Positions 8,466 to 16,738 are shown, counted from the first letter of the stretch. The stretch is 55,143 bases of DNA from Acetomicrobium hydrogeniformans (GCA_016841745.1 JAENYO010000004.1:1-55143); one strand, 5' to 3'. Made by a program: numbers and translations. Notes: generated by a model from the letters alone, not told the origin.

Positions 8466-8646
8466 GTTTACCCCTCCCTTGATCAATTTGTTTGCCGATC
8501 TTTTCGATTATATTTCAATTTTATTGCTATGCAATGGATTATCAGGATCCCTTAACCTGATTGTAACAAATAATCAGATATTTGTTCAGGATCTCTTTTC
8601 TGCACTCTATTGTGATAGTATAGTGAATCGATGGGAGGTGGTTCTA

Positions 8647-9231
8647 TTGTTATTAACAAAGGCAGTCAGGTTCTTTCTTTCGGGAATATTTATTCTTCTC
8701 ATGATCTCTTCCTGCACCCCTGCAGAAGATATGGATTATATTGAGTTTCTTATGAGGACGAAACTGAATGACCAATACGAAGAGGATCTCTTGAAAATGG
8801 CGGGACGCAGTTCTCTTGCTGAACGCTGGGAGGTCATGAGTACTGGTGAAAATGACAGGATCAAGGCTTCGGAGAGTTTTGCCATGACGAGATATCTCCT
8901 GGAAGGAAAAGAGATTTCCAGGCTGGATGAAGTTTCGGGATTCATTACTGAAAGGTCTTTTCTGGAGCTCCATTCCTTTCCGCCAGAACCGGGTATATCA
9001 AAACAGCTGATCATTTTACAGGTTTCCCTCGCGTCCATGGCTTCTCTCTGCCGGATAGGAGAACCGGGATCTCTCGGTCTGGCACAGGAGATATTCCTTT
9101 CCATTGAGAAAACCGATGTAATGAGATCCCTGTCATTCCTTAAGGGAGGGAAAGATCTTCAGGTCCTCTCCGAACACTTTTCTACCTCAAGAGCTCTGTT
9201 TGAAAAGGTTTTTAAAGGAAATTTTACCTGA
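8647..9231 (+). CDS. Putative lipoprotein of unknown family (N-terminal part up to in-frame UGA)
   Basis: The start is TTG at 8647, six nt after GGGAGGTG. The longer open frame upstream lacks a ribosome binding site. The N-terminus has a hydrophobic signal (FFLSGIFILLMISSC) with a lipobox ISSC, followed by TPAEDMDYIEF, so this should be a lipid-anchored exported protein. The 194 residues are mostly helical. The protein is a clear paralog of the product at 9865-10698: DYIEF/DYINF, SRLDEVSGFI/ARLDGVEGFI, and the block starting KQLIILQVSLASMASL against KQVLAIESSLAAISFL. The frame stops at TGA 9229-9231, but the same frame stays open for 93 more codons that also match the paralog (see next entry). 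No function is recognised. Confidence 0.7.
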   Translation: MLLTKAVRFFLSGIFILLMISSCTPAEDMDYIEFLMRTKLNDQYEEDLLKMAGRSSLAERWEVMSTGENDRIKASESFAMTRYLLEGKEISRLDEVSGFITERSFLELHSFPPEPGISKQLIILQVSLASMASLCRIGEPGSLGLAQEIFLSIEKTDVMRSLSFLKGGKDLQVLSEHFSTSRALFEKVFKGNFT

Positions 9232-9513
9232 GCTGATCCGGGCGGAGGAGTTCTTCCCCTTGGATTAGGCAAGTTATCAGGGTACAGTGAAGAAAATATG
9301 AACGCAGAAGATCTCGGGAATCTGCCTGTTCTGTATATAAGCACCAGGGGCATCCTGAATAATATTTCCGGTCCCCAGGTGTTAGACTTGCTTAATGGAA
9401 AGGTGCATCCCTTTACCGATCGCGGTAAAGGATCAGGTGAAACTTCCGGAGTATACTCTTCCCGGAGTTCGAAGGCCCCACTTCGTCTTTCGAAAGGCAC
9501 ACCCTGTACCTGA
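9232..9513 (+). pseudogene. In-frame continuation of the lipoprotein gene beyond UGA
   Basis: Directly after the TGA the same frame encodes ADPGGGVLPLGLGKL and runs 93 codons to a TGA at 9511-9513. The paralog at 9865-10698 has WKDPQKRSLPLNLARL at the corresponding position. The UGA therefore lines up with a tryptophan, and the combined length (288 with the UGA) is close to the paralog's 277. The later part (NGKV...GKGSGETSG) also follows the paralog's NGSITRV...GASGNG. This is consistent with a recent TGG to TGA nonsense mutation, an error in the sequence, or readthrough. An internal ATG at 9298 lacks a convincing ribosome binding site. Confidence 0.6.
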
Positions 9514-9864
9514 GGCCCGAAGTTCGGCAGATAGGGAAGTTTCCCTATGGTAATTGGATAAAGAAACTCATTAAGGATTTCACAGGACTGCCTGTTTAGT
9601 ATTTATATAACACAGAATAAAGATCAGATGTTAGTATATGCTCTCCATGATCACTTTGACCCTTGATCTTGTTTTCAATCCCCTTTCTCTCTGCCAGCCT
9701 TCCTGTTTTTTAGACCTTACATATTTTCCCTGTATCTGATCGATGGAGATGGACCTTCTCATATCCTTAAGAGAATGAGGATATGCCTGGGCTATTCAAC
9801 GTAAGCCATTTCTGGAAGGGATAGTTTTAACAAAATTTGTGCATTGGAAGGGAGAATATAAGAG
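9514..9864. other. Intergenic stretch between the paralogous exported-protein genes
   Basis: A small hairpin (AGGGAAGTTTCCCT, about 9533-9546) is the only structure noticed. The rest is AT-moderate sequence with no convincing gene. The ribosome binding site of the next gene (GGAAGGGAG, 9846-9854) closes the gap. Confidence 0.4.
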
Positions 9865-10698
9865 TTGAAGAGAACAAAATTACTGTTACCCATTTTATGT
9901 ATTACGGCAGTTCTGATGATTATTACATCCGCATCTTTTGCAGGAGACAAGGATGACTACATCAACTTCTGCCTCCAGAAGGAAAGTGGTCAGGAACTCA
10001 AGAAGGAGCTTCTGTCCAGTCAGAATTCACAAGACCCCCAGGCGGTGCGGGATATGGTCTGGAGCAGTTCGAGTGCCCGTGAGGGAGCCTCAAGATCTCT
10101 TCAGCTAATGGAAATCCTTTTACCCGGTGGAGATACAGCCAGGTTGGATGGAGTTGAAGGTTTTATCGGGACTGATGAGAATCTTCCAAAACAGGTTCTT
10201 GCCATAGAGTCTTCTCTGGCAGCCATTTCCTTTCTGGTTGATATCAGAGAGCCCGATGCTCTATGGCTGGCCCATGATATCTTTGAAGGTCTCAATCAAT
10301 CCACTGCCTTCCGGGACATGGCAGGTGTTGTAGATCAAGGGGAATATGATCAACTGAGCCGGACTCTAACTCAGACAAGAGACCTTTTTGGTCTGCTGTC
10401 AAATAACAGTACCCTGTGGAAAGATCCCCAGAAAAGAAGTCTTCCATTGAACCTGGCCAGGCTTGGAAATCCGACCGATCATGAAAGTTCATCTGTATCG
10501 AAGAGGACAGAAGGATTGGTAACCCTGAATAAAGAGGGCAGGATCACCAGGGGGAATTCCTATTACGGATGGGACACAGGAAATGGTTCTATTACAAGGG
10601 TAAACAAGACTGGTGCATCCGGCAATGGTGGAAATAACAGCGGTTCCGGGGGATCTGACAGTTCCGGATCAGGCGGTGGCGCAAGTGGAGGTTCCTGA
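9865..10698 (+). CDS. Exported protein of unknown family with Gly/Ser-rich tail
   Basis: This 277-residue product starts at TTG 9865, preceded by GGAAGGGAG. Residues 1-26 form a signal peptide (KRTKLLLPILCITAVLMII, cleavage near SFA/GDKDD). The mature part has no lipobox and is mainly helical. The region of about residues 30-190 is homologous to the lipoprotein at 8647 (see there). The end is a low-complexity segment made of Gly, Ser and Asn, ending GGASGGS. Such tails are usually flexible or surface-exposed. The two genes are tandem, same strand, separated by about 350 nt, and probably arose by duplication. A terminator follows at 10775. I do not recognise a named domain. Confidence 0.75.
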   Translation: MKRTKLLLPILCITAVLMIITSASFAGDKDDYINFCLQKESGQELKKELLSSQNSQDPQAVRDMVWSSSSAREGASRSLQLMEILLPGGDTARLDGVEGFIGTDENLPKQVLAIESSLAAISFLVDIREPDALWLAHDIFEGLNQSTAFRDMAGVVDQGEYDQLSRTLTQTRDLFGLLSNNSTLWKDPQKRSLPLNLARLGNPTDHESSSVSKRTEGLVTLNKEGRITRGNSYYGWDTGNGSITRVNKTGASGNGGNNSGSGGSDSSGSGGGASGGS

Positions 10699-10774
10699 AG
10701 CTCCACCTGCTGAGAGAGTTTCTCTCGTATTTGAGATCTATATTTTCTTTTTTTGAAAGAAGAGCTTAATTTAA

Positions 10775-10810
10775 GCCAGGGGTCACGAAGTTCGTGGGCC
10801 CTGCTTTTTT
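10775..10810 (+). terminator. Intrinsic terminator after the Gly/Ser-rich exported protein
   Basis: The stem GCCAGGG-CACGAA pairs with TTCGTG-CCCTG across a one-base loop and is followed by TTTTTTT. It lies 77 nt after the stop at 10698. Confidence 0.8.
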
Positions 10811-10965
10811 TGGTACGAAATCCAGCATATTTCTCATAACGGCAGTTTCGAAATACAAGAGCCAAAATGATTCTCTTGCCAGATCAGATATTTCTACGGT
10901 AATAAAAATCAATTCCGGACTTTACGCAAATTTATGTCTTTATCCCCAAAACCCCCTTTTTTGAT

Positions 10966-11007
10966 TCAACGTACTGAATAGGACTTTTAGACTATTCTGT
11001 ACGTTGA
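10966..11007. promoter_or_regulatory. Inverted repeat directly upstream of a strong promoter
   Basis: The arms 10966-10981 (TCAACGTACTGAATAG) and 10992-11007 (CTATTCTGTACGTTGA) match at 15 of 16 positions across a 10-nt loop. No T-run follows on either strand. The right arm ends 3 nt before the -35 box at 11011, a position typical of an activator or repressor site. The protein that would bind is unknown. Confidence 0.5.
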
Positions 11008-11010
11008 TAC

Positions 11011-11039
11011 TTGACATTATAAATTCAAGCTACTATGCT
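11011..11039 (+). promoter_or_regulatory. Sigma-70 type promoter
   Basis: TTGACA at 11011-11016, a 17-nt spacer and TATGCT at 11034-11039 form a near-consensus housekeeping promoter. No protein-coding gene follows before the terminator at 11189-11220, so it probably drives a short RNA. Confidence 0.65.
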
Positions 11040-11045
11040 ATTACT

Positions 11046-11220
11046 TGCATTAGGTGACACGCTAATAAAAAGAGAGATTAAACTATGTTTCTTTTACTGT
11101 AAAGAGTAGAGGAACGAGTGTAACAGTTAATATATTACCCAATGGCAAAAACGTATATTTCTCTTTTCATTAATGGTACTGTCCATTTAAGCCCTAGGGT
11201 TATTTTCCAGGGGCTTTTTT
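11046..11220 (+). ncRNA. Candidate small structured RNA of about 175 nt
   Basis: The segment lies between a near-consensus promoter (11011-11039) and an intrinsic terminator (AAGCCC...GGGGCTTTTTTG, 11189-11220). Long-range pairing is visible: 11068-11078 (AAAAGAGAGAT) with 11157-11167 (ATTTCTCTTTT), and GACA 11056-11059 with TGTC 11180-11183. This gives a rod-like molecule with a smaller hairpin (CTTT...AAAG) inside. There is no plausible open frame; the ATG at 11085 opens only five codons. The family was not recognised. Confidence 0.4.
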
Positions 11221-11814
11221 GTTACGTTGGTCTGATAGAGTTAAATGAATTATTTTAACATTTTTCATTGCCAGGGAGATGAAGGAAATGCCGCCGTAAG
11301 ATCGTTTTAAGGTCTGAAAACTTCCAAGAGTAAAAAAACTGAATATTGATTTACCAAGAGCAGTTATCATTTGGATTCAACTATGATAGACCGTTACTGA
11401 AGCCCTTACATATTTTATTATGATATTTGATAAAGTATTTCTCTCCTGAGAAAAAATCTCTCCCGTCTATTGTTCCCATTGTTTAAACATAACTTTTTCA
11501 GCTTGTTTCCCTCCAGTTCTCTCCCTATTTCCCTGAAACTGTTTTACGGAGCTGCTCGAGCTTTGAAAGTCCCCTGTATTTCCAAATAAGTGGATATGCA
11601 GGAGAACAGATGTTCTGTGGACTTTTAAAAAGGAAAGTTTGTATTCCATAAAAGGGGGGAGAACTATTGAAAACATTGAGAGGGCCTTAATCGCTTTTAA
11701 CATGAACAAATGTTACAGCTTTTGGGAATTAGAGAGACGATTGGTCCCTTCATAAGGGGGGGCGAAAAATAATTCTCTTAAGGGAGGGTAACTCAGTAGG
11801 AAACGTACTCTGGT
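11221..11814. other. Long leader region before the c-di-GMP riboswitch, no gene seen
   Basis: About 590 nt separate the small-RNA terminator from the riboswitch. No open frame on either strand has a fitting ribosome binding site and protein-like composition. An 80-codon minus-strand frame at 11467-11709 looks random. The promoter of the appendage operon should lie here, but I could not pick it with confidence. Confidence 0.4.
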
Positions 11815-11900
11815 TGCTTTTCCGCAAAGGCAAAACCGTCGAGAGGCGGTGACGCAAAGCTGCGGGTCCTCAAAGGGGAGGAAAGCCGGGCTGCCTTAAG
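11815..11900 (+). promoter_or_regulatory. Cyclic-di-GMP-I (GEMM-I) riboswitch
   Basis: The conserved core of the GEMM-I aptamer is present in order: AAAGGCAAAACC (11826-11837), a first stem-loop CCGTCGAGAGGCGG, the invariant GACGCAAAGC (11851-11860), then TGCGGGTCC, a second stem-loop and AGCCGGGCTGCC (11884-11895). The base before CAAAA is G, as in c-di-GMP-binding rather than cGAMP-binding members. The aptamer ends about 38 nt before the ATG at 11933. Between them GGGAGA-AAAA-TCTCTT can form a hairpin just before the Shine-Dalgarno GGGGAGG. Control may therefore act on translation or termination. It should govern the exported-protein operon 11933-17212. Confidence 0.9.
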
Positions 11901-11932
11901 GGGAGAAAAATCTCTTAGGGGAGGTTTAAGAA

Positions 11933-12451
11933 ATGAAAAAGTTTATGTTCCTGTTTCTGGTAGTGGCCTTTGTGGCCATTATGGCAGGAGGGGCGATCGC
12001 GGAAGTGTGTTCATGTAATGAACAATTGACCGATACGTTGTTTGTAGATCTTTCGATACTTCCTTGTAATCGCATTGACATCCAGGATTGTTCAATTGCT
12101 CTGTGTACCTATATTCCTTGTGAGGGTATTTGCGCAGATGAAGCAAGTTTCAACTTTGATTTTTGTGCAACAGGAACTGACCCCACTAGAAAACTGGAGG
12201 TTACTATAGACAAGGGAACCTATCCAGGAGATCCTAATGTGGATCTGAAATTACGTATGCCCCAAGCTACGAGTGGAATGATACTGAACTGGAATGGTGT
12301 AAATGACTTTACTCCGCTACCTGGGAATGGTACGGGTCAAACCGGTTTATTGTCATTGATAGTTCATCCCGGTGCAACTGAAATAATTTGTAATGAACCA
12401 ATAGAACTTGACTTTGAGATTACAAGCACTTGGTGTTGTGTATGTAATTGA
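11933..12451 (+). CDS. Cysteine-rich exported protein, possible main subunit of the appendage
   Basis: This 172-residue protein begins at ATG 11933 behind GGGGAGG. It has a classical signal peptide (KKFMFLFLVVAFVAIMAGGAIA, cleavage before EVCSC). The mature protein carries many cysteines: VCSC near the start, three more pairs in the next 45 residues, and STWCCVCN at the very end, so disulfides are likely. Predicted structure is beta-rich (LEVTIDKGTYPGDPNVDLKL, PIELDFEITST). It is the first gene after the c-di-GMP riboswitch and is followed by a hairpin at 12499-12526 that could lower expression of downstream genes. That is the usual arrangement for an abundant pilin or matrix protein. No family was recognised; the pilin role is inferred from position. 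Confidence 0.65.
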   Translation: MKKFMFLFLVVAFVAIMAGGAIAEVCSCNEQLTDTLFVDLSILPCNRIDIQDCSIALCTYIPCEGICADEASFNFDFCATGTDPTRKLEVTIDKGTYPGDPNVDLKLRMPQATSGMILNWNGVNDFTPLPGNGTGQTGLLSLIVHPGATEIICNEPIELDFEITSTWCCVCN

Positions 12452-12498
12452 CAGGATCCTTGCATGCAATGCTGATTTTGTAAACTCAGCATATATTA

Positions 12499-12526
12499 AC
12501 GGGTCGGGGTTTAAACCCTGACCCGT
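12499..12526 (+). terminator. Intercistronic hairpin after the first appendage gene
   Basis: ACGGGTC at 12499-12505 pairs with GACCCGT at 12520-12526, and GGGT/ACCC extends the stem to a short loop. No T-run follows, so it is more likely an RNA-stabilising or attenuating hairpin than a full stop. It lies 48 nt after the stop of the Cys-rich protein gene. Confidence 0.6.
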
Positions 12527-12564
12527 CCTGGAAAGTATTGGAGGGATAGATCATTAAAAAATGC

Positions 12565-13026
12565 ATGCGATATTATCTTTCATTGTTTTTCATAACTCTG
12601 ATGTTATATTGCCCTGGAAATACAGACGGGGTGGAGCTTGTAACGAGTGGAAACTTTCACCTTTTTCAATCCTCGATTCTGACTGGTACTTATCAAAGTT
12701 TTCTCCAAAGTGATGAAGGTGGGGTTTCTTTATCAATGTACGATGTGCCGCCTGAAATCAGATGGAAAGTAATGGTTTCTCTGGAAAGCAATATTCCGGA
12801 TACATCAAAGCTCCACTATTTCCTGAGAAGGACCGGTGATGGGTTGGGCCCTGGTTATGTTTCGGGAGGCAGATCATATTTACGATTGAGCGATCAAGAG
12901 AAAAAACTATTTTCTGGAGAGGGAGAAATAAATAATGTTGAACTTCAATTAAAAATTGATGGAATATCTCCAACTATTCCGGAGTTCCCCTTTGATATTA
13001 AACTTCACTTCAGGGTGGTGATCTGA
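12565..13026 (+). CDS. Exported beta-rich protein, possible minor pilin-like subunit
   Basis: This roughly 153-residue protein has a signal peptide (MRYYLSLFFITLMLYCPGNT). The mature part is beta-rich (VELVTSGNFHLFQSS, WKVMVSLESNIP, NNVELQLKIDGISP) and ends with a hydrophobic alternating strand, DIKLHFRVVI, as pilin-like subunits often do. The ATG at 12565 lies 19 nt from GGAGGG (12540-12545). Three in-frame codons earlier, ATT AAA AAA TGC at 12553 puts a start 7 nt from that site and gives a typical basic n-region (MKKCMRYY), so an unusual AUU start at 12553 is possible. The stop is only 2 nt before the chaperone-like gene. No domain family is recognised. Confidence 0.65.
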   Translation: MRYYLSLFFITLMLYCPGNTDGVELVTSGNFHLFQSSILTGTYQSFLQSDEGGVSLSMYDVPPEIRWKVMVSLESNIPDTSKLHYFLRRTGDGLGPGYVSGGRSYLRLSDQEKKLFSGEGEINNVELQLKIDGISPTIPEFPFDIKLHFRVVI

Positions 13027-13028
13027 TC

Positions 13029-13850
13029 ATGAAACGACCAAGAGTGACTGTTATTTCGTTGATATTTTTAATAGTGTCTCTATTTTTCGGATATGGAGAG
13101 GCTTTTGATGTACAAGGTGACCTTTTTCGTGTCGACCATCTAAATCCGGGGGGTGAATGTCAGGGAGTAATTGGATTATATAATCCATCAGACTCTCCGG
13201 AAAGTATTCAAGTTTATATTACGGATTATTTCTTTTCTGCGGACGGAACTGTTTTGCATGAAGATCCATCTACCAGTAAACGCTCTAATGCTCAATGGAT
13301 AAACTTTCAACCCAAGGAGATCCGGCTGGAAGCGAAGCAAAGAGGGCGTATAGAATACAGGATCAAGGTTCCTGAAGATGTTACAGATGTGGGGACTTTT
13401 TGGAGCCTGGTACATTTAAAACCTGTTCTCGAGGACTCCTTGATGCCAAAAGATAGTTCAAATGAGAAGAAAGAAGTAAAAATGAAATTCAAGACACGAA
13501 GCGGATATAGCATACAGATGATAACAAATATAGGTAATGGCGGAAATTGTAAACTGGAATTACTTCAACCAAGTTTAGAAAATAGAGCAGGTATGTATTC
13601 TTTAAAGGTTGATTTTAAAAGTGTCGGAAACCTGATGGCAAATGTAATCCCATGGGTAGAGATCTATGACCATACTGGACAGAAGGTGGGTACCGTGGAA
13701 GGGAATAAAAGATCTATCTATCCTGGATGTTCTGTTAGGATATATTTCCCTTTGGGGCAACTGAAACAAGGTGAATATAAGGCTTTACTCATTGCCGACT
13801 GCGGTAACGACCAGGTTTTTGGTGGTCAGTATGAGCTGGAGATCAGGTAG
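13029..13850 (+). CDS. Periplasmic PapD-like fimbrial chaperone (divergent)
   Basis: This 273-residue exported protein has a signal peptide (RPRVTVISLIFLIVSLFFGY, cleavage near GEA/FDVQG). The first mature domain (about 25-140) has the immunoglobulin-like pattern of pilus chaperones: FRVDHLNPGGECQGVIGLYN, then SPESIQVYITDYFFS, PKEIRLEAKQRGRIEYRIKV. The second domain (about 165-273) is also beta-rich (LKVDFKSVGNLMANVIPWVE). Its length and its position before an outer-membrane usher-like gene are as in alternative chaperone-usher operons. Sequence similarity to classical PapD/FimC is low, and a DUF916-like cell-surface adaptor is another possible description. The last 20 nt of the gene overlap the start of the usher-like gene, so the two are coupled. 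Confidence 0.6.
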   Translation: MKRPRVTVISLIFLIVSLFFGYGEAFDVQGDLFRVDHLNPGGECQGVIGLYNPSDSPESIQVYITDYFFSADGTVLHEDPSTSKRSNAQWINFQPKEIRLEAKQRGRIEYRIKVPEDVTDVGTFWSLVHLKPVLEDSLMPKDSSNEKKEVKMKFKTRSGYSIQMITNIGNGGNCKLELLQPSLENRAGMYSLKVDFKSVGNLMANVIPWVEIYDHTGQKVGTVEGNKRSIYPGCSVRIYFPLGQLKQGEYKALLIADCGNDQVFGGQYELEIR

Positions 13851-16695
13851 ACCATTTATTACCAGAGTTAATAATATCCGGTTTTATCCTTTTTTGGTAT
13901 GTATTCTTGTTGCCTTTTTCTGTTCTCCTGTTTTCGCTAAAGGTAACGGGGTGGAAGTCCTTACAGGGGGACCCCGTTTTTTTGAGACGTTGCCTGGCCG
14001 GACTCTTACAATTGCCTTTCTTGTTTCGAATAAAACCCAAAACTCTTTGGAACTGGTAGAAAAACTGGAACTCCCCGAGCAATGGCAGAGGATAATTCCC
14101 CTCTCCTCCTTCCGTCTGCCTCCGAATGGAAGCACCACAAGGATCCTGGCTTTTCATATCCCCCCCTCAAGTCCTGCAAAAGAGTACGAAATTACCTACA
14201 CAGTTCGCGATAAAGACAGGTACTCCATCCAGGACGGTGAGAGGGTAAGGGTAAAGGTCCTCCCTGTGGAGGATGTTTCATTGATGTTGGAGGAGAAGCC
14301 CTTCAATGTAATTGCCGGAAATCCCTACGAGGTAAAAGTGAGACTCATCAACGGAGGCAACTCCGACGAAAATTTTTTAATAAAGGTAAAGAGTCGGCAA
14401 AATAATCCCCTGACCTACTCCCCCTCTGAGGTTTTCCTTAAGTCTGGAGAGAGCGGACTTATAACCATAAATGTTGAAACTCATGCAGATATGGGAACGA
14501 TGAGAGAATATCTGGCAGTTGAAACCTATTCTAAGGAAGATCCCGGTACCAGGCTTGATTATCTGTCCATAGGTGTGGAAAGAATCGGACAGATCGATTT
14601 CAAGGCCGAACCCTATCATTTTATTCCCACGACCCTCTCCTTCGCTGTAGGTGGAGATAACGGGGATGACGGCGAAGATGATTTTTACCTGCAGTGGAGT
14701 GGATACGGCAGCATAGATGAAGAAGGAACCAGGATCGTAGATTTTTTATTCCGAGGGCCTGATACCCAGGGGGGAGGGTATTTTTCAGAAGAAGACGAAT
14801 ATTATTTTAACTATTATGAGCCCCGTTTCGACATACTTCTGGGTGATCAGAGCTACGATCTGTCTGACCTTACAGCCAATTATACCTATGGGCGTGGTTA
14901 TGGAATAAATTACCGTCCCGGAGCCGGTGATCTTGAGGTTGGTGGTCATTATGTTGAGAATCGGGACGAACCTTCAGAAGAAGAACAAGGTTTTCACGCT
15001 AGTTACCAGGTCAGGGAAGATATTGGCCTTCGCCTGAACTACCTGGATAAAAGAGAAGTGCAAAATTCAAGGAATGTAAAGGATGAGATCTGGAGCCTTG
15101 AGGCCGATTATGATCTTGGAAGATACGGGCAGCTTCTGGTTGAATATGGTATTTGCGATTCCACCAGACCCGGTTCAGAAGAAGACGACGCGTACCTTAT
15201 CGAATACAACGGTTATTTTGATGATGTGTCTTTTTATGTTAACCGCATTCATGCGGGTCCCGATTATGAGGGATATTACACTGGTTATGATTATACCTCC
15301 GCCTTTGTGGGCTTTCCCCTGTCTTCGAGGCTGAGAATGGGCCTTTCATACATCGATTACGAGGATCTTATAGATCCCGATGAAAGATCTACTTCATTTA
15401 ACGCGGAAACGACCTGGAGGGCCTACATGGACTACACCCTTGGCAATGGCTGGTACACCACTTTCGGCTATGAGAACTTTGAGCGGGTGGATCAGCTGGA
15501 ACCTAAGGATGATGACTATAATGTGGATTCAGTATGGCTTCGAATAGGACGGTCCCTGCCCATGTGGAGCTATATGGTAGAGGCCCGGAGGGGTAAAAGG
15601 GACGATCACCTAGCTGATGAAACTACCCGGGGCTGGAATTACAGGGTTTACGTTACCCACAGGCCTTCGTCCAGCCTTTTTTTCAGTGTATTTGCAAATT
15701 TTGGTGATGACCTGGCTTCGGATATCAGGGGACTCAGAACATCGAATAGCCTTGGTTTTTTCCTTTCCTGGCAGGTTCGGAACAACTGGCTCCTCAACAT
15801 GTGGTACCGTAAGTCTGGATTTGACTCAGATACTAACGAAGAAGAGGATGAGTATGAGATCCAATCTCTCTATACCTTCAGGAACGGACACTCCCTTGAA
15901 TTTGCCCTTCGCCATGAAGTGGGGGAGGATATTGAGGACGAAACGGAATATCGGCTGACCTACAACATCCCCATAAAGATAAAAACTGAAAAAAGAAAGG
16001 ATCTTGGTACCATTGAGGGCCGGATCTACGACGCCCAGATGGACGGTAACCCTGGTCTGGCAGATGTGATAGTCAAATGTCAGGGAAGGACAACCATAAC
16101 AGCCGTTGACGGATCCTTTATACTGTCTCCTCTTATTCCGGGTGAGCATGTCCTTGAAATTGACCGTCAGTCCATAGGCTGGAACCGGGTGCCGAATCTC
16201 CAAAGCCCCATAACTAATTATATCAAGGGCATGGGTGCAACTACGAATATAGAGATAGGCATAGTGGATAGCTCTACCATTGCAGGGAAAGTGGTTGCTG
16301 TTTCACACCAGGAAAAGGGAGTCGATCCAGCCGGGGATGAACAGAAGGGGAGCGTATCCCTTGTTGGAACTGGAAGGGCAGAAGATTATTCAACTTCAAA
16401 GATACTTCCCAATATTCTAGTCGAAGTAAAGGCGGGAGACCATGTAATACGCAAGCTCACCAATAGTGAAGGGGAGTTCAAATTTGAAGGTCTTTACCCT
16501 GCAAACTGGGCCCTTACTGTATATGATAATAGTCTTCCACCTTACACTTACGTTGAAAATGCGAAAGAAAATCTAGTCCTTCAACCGGGTCAGGAACTTA
16601 TGCTTACGAAGAGAGTACTACCAAAGGTGCGCAATATCCAGATGCTCGTCCAGGGTGAAAAAATAACCAGCAAAAAGGTGAAGGTAACGAATTGA
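13831..16695 (+). CDS. Usher-like outer-membrane beta-barrel protein with C-terminal carboxypeptidase-regulatory-like domains
   Basis: From the ATG at 13831 (overlapping the chaperone gene) the product has 954 residues. A signal peptide ends near CSPVFA (residue 36). Residues of about 40-265 form two Ig-like domains (LVSNKTQNSLELVEKLELPE, KVRLINGGNSDENFLIKVKS). From about 275 to 720 many alternating amphipathic, aromatic-rich strands occur (GYGINYRPGAGDLEVGGHYV, LRLNYLDKREV, YTTFGYENFERVD, LLNMWYRKSGFD), as in an outer-membrane barrel. The C-terminal region has two small beta-sandwich domains of the carboxypeptidase-regulatory type (GTIEGRIYDAQMDGNPGLAD about 732, and EVKAGDHVIRKLTNSEGEFK about 865). 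A barrel followed by such domains and preceded by a chaperone is the design of alternative fimbrial ushers. No classical FimD signature was seen, so usher remains an inference. Confidence 0.6.
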   Translation: MSWRSGRPFITRVNNIRFYPFLVCILVAFFCSPVFAKGNGVEVLTGGPRFFETLPGRTLTIAFLVSNKTQNSLELVEKLELPEQWQRIIPLSSFRLPPNGSTTRILAFHIPPSSPAKEYEITYTVRDKDRYSIQDGERVRVKVLPVEDVSLMLEEKPFNVIAGNPYEVKVRLINGGNSDENFLIKVKSRQNNPLTYSPSEVFLKSGESGLITINVETHADMGTMREYLAVETYSKEDPGTRLDYLSIGVERIGQIDFKAEPYHFIPTTLSFAVGGDNGDDGEDDFYLQWSGYGSIDEEGTRIVDFLFRGPDTQGGGYFSEEDEYYFNYYEPRFDILLGDQSYDLSDLTANYTYGRGYGINYRPGAGDLEVGGHYVENRDEPSEEEQGFHASYQVREDIGLRLNYLDKREVQNSRNVKDEIWSLEADYDLGRYGQLLVEYGICDSTRPGSEEDDAYLIEYNGYFDDVSFYVNRIHAGPDYEGYYTGYDYTSAFVGFPLSSRLRMGLSYIDYEDLIDPDERSTSFNAETTWRAYMDYTLGNGWYTTFGYENFERVDQLEPKDDDYNVDSVWLRIGRSLPMWSYMVEARRGKRDDHLADETTRGWNYRVYVTHRPSSSLFFSVFANFGDDLASDIRGLRTSNSLGFFLSWQVRNNWLLNMWYRKSGFDSDTNEEEDEYEIQSLYTFRNGHSLEFALRHEVGEDIEDETEYRLTYNIPIKIKTEKRKDLGTIEGRIYDAQMDGNPGLADVIVKCQGRTTITAVDGSFILSPLIPGEHVLEIDRQSIGWNRVPNLQSPITNYIKGMGATTNIEIGIVDSSTIAGKVVAVSHQEKGVDPAGDEQKGSVSLVGTGRAEDYSTSKILPNILVEVKAGDHVIRKLTNSEGEFKFEGLYPANWALTVYDNSLPPYTYVENAKENLVLQPGQELMLTKRVLPKVRNIQMLVQGEKITSKKVKVTN

Positions 16696-16738
16696 AGAGA
16701 GTTCCTGCTGGTTTATCTTTGTTAAGATGGTGGTGGTC

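Noticed and set aside
6429-9513. A reassigned genetic code (UGA as Trp) to explain the two in-frame UGA codons
   Set aside because: Many intact genes in the window end in UGA at family-typical positions (for example GlcD, EtfA, nitroreductase), so UGA is a normal stop here.
9298-9513. Independent 71-residue gene
   Set aside because: The frame is continuous with the upstream lipoprotein gene across a UGA, aligns with the C-terminus of its paralog, and lacks its own ribosome binding site.
11467-11709. 80-codon minus-strand open frame before the riboswitch
   Set aside because: No fitting ribosome binding site, no recognisable motif, and the composition looks random.
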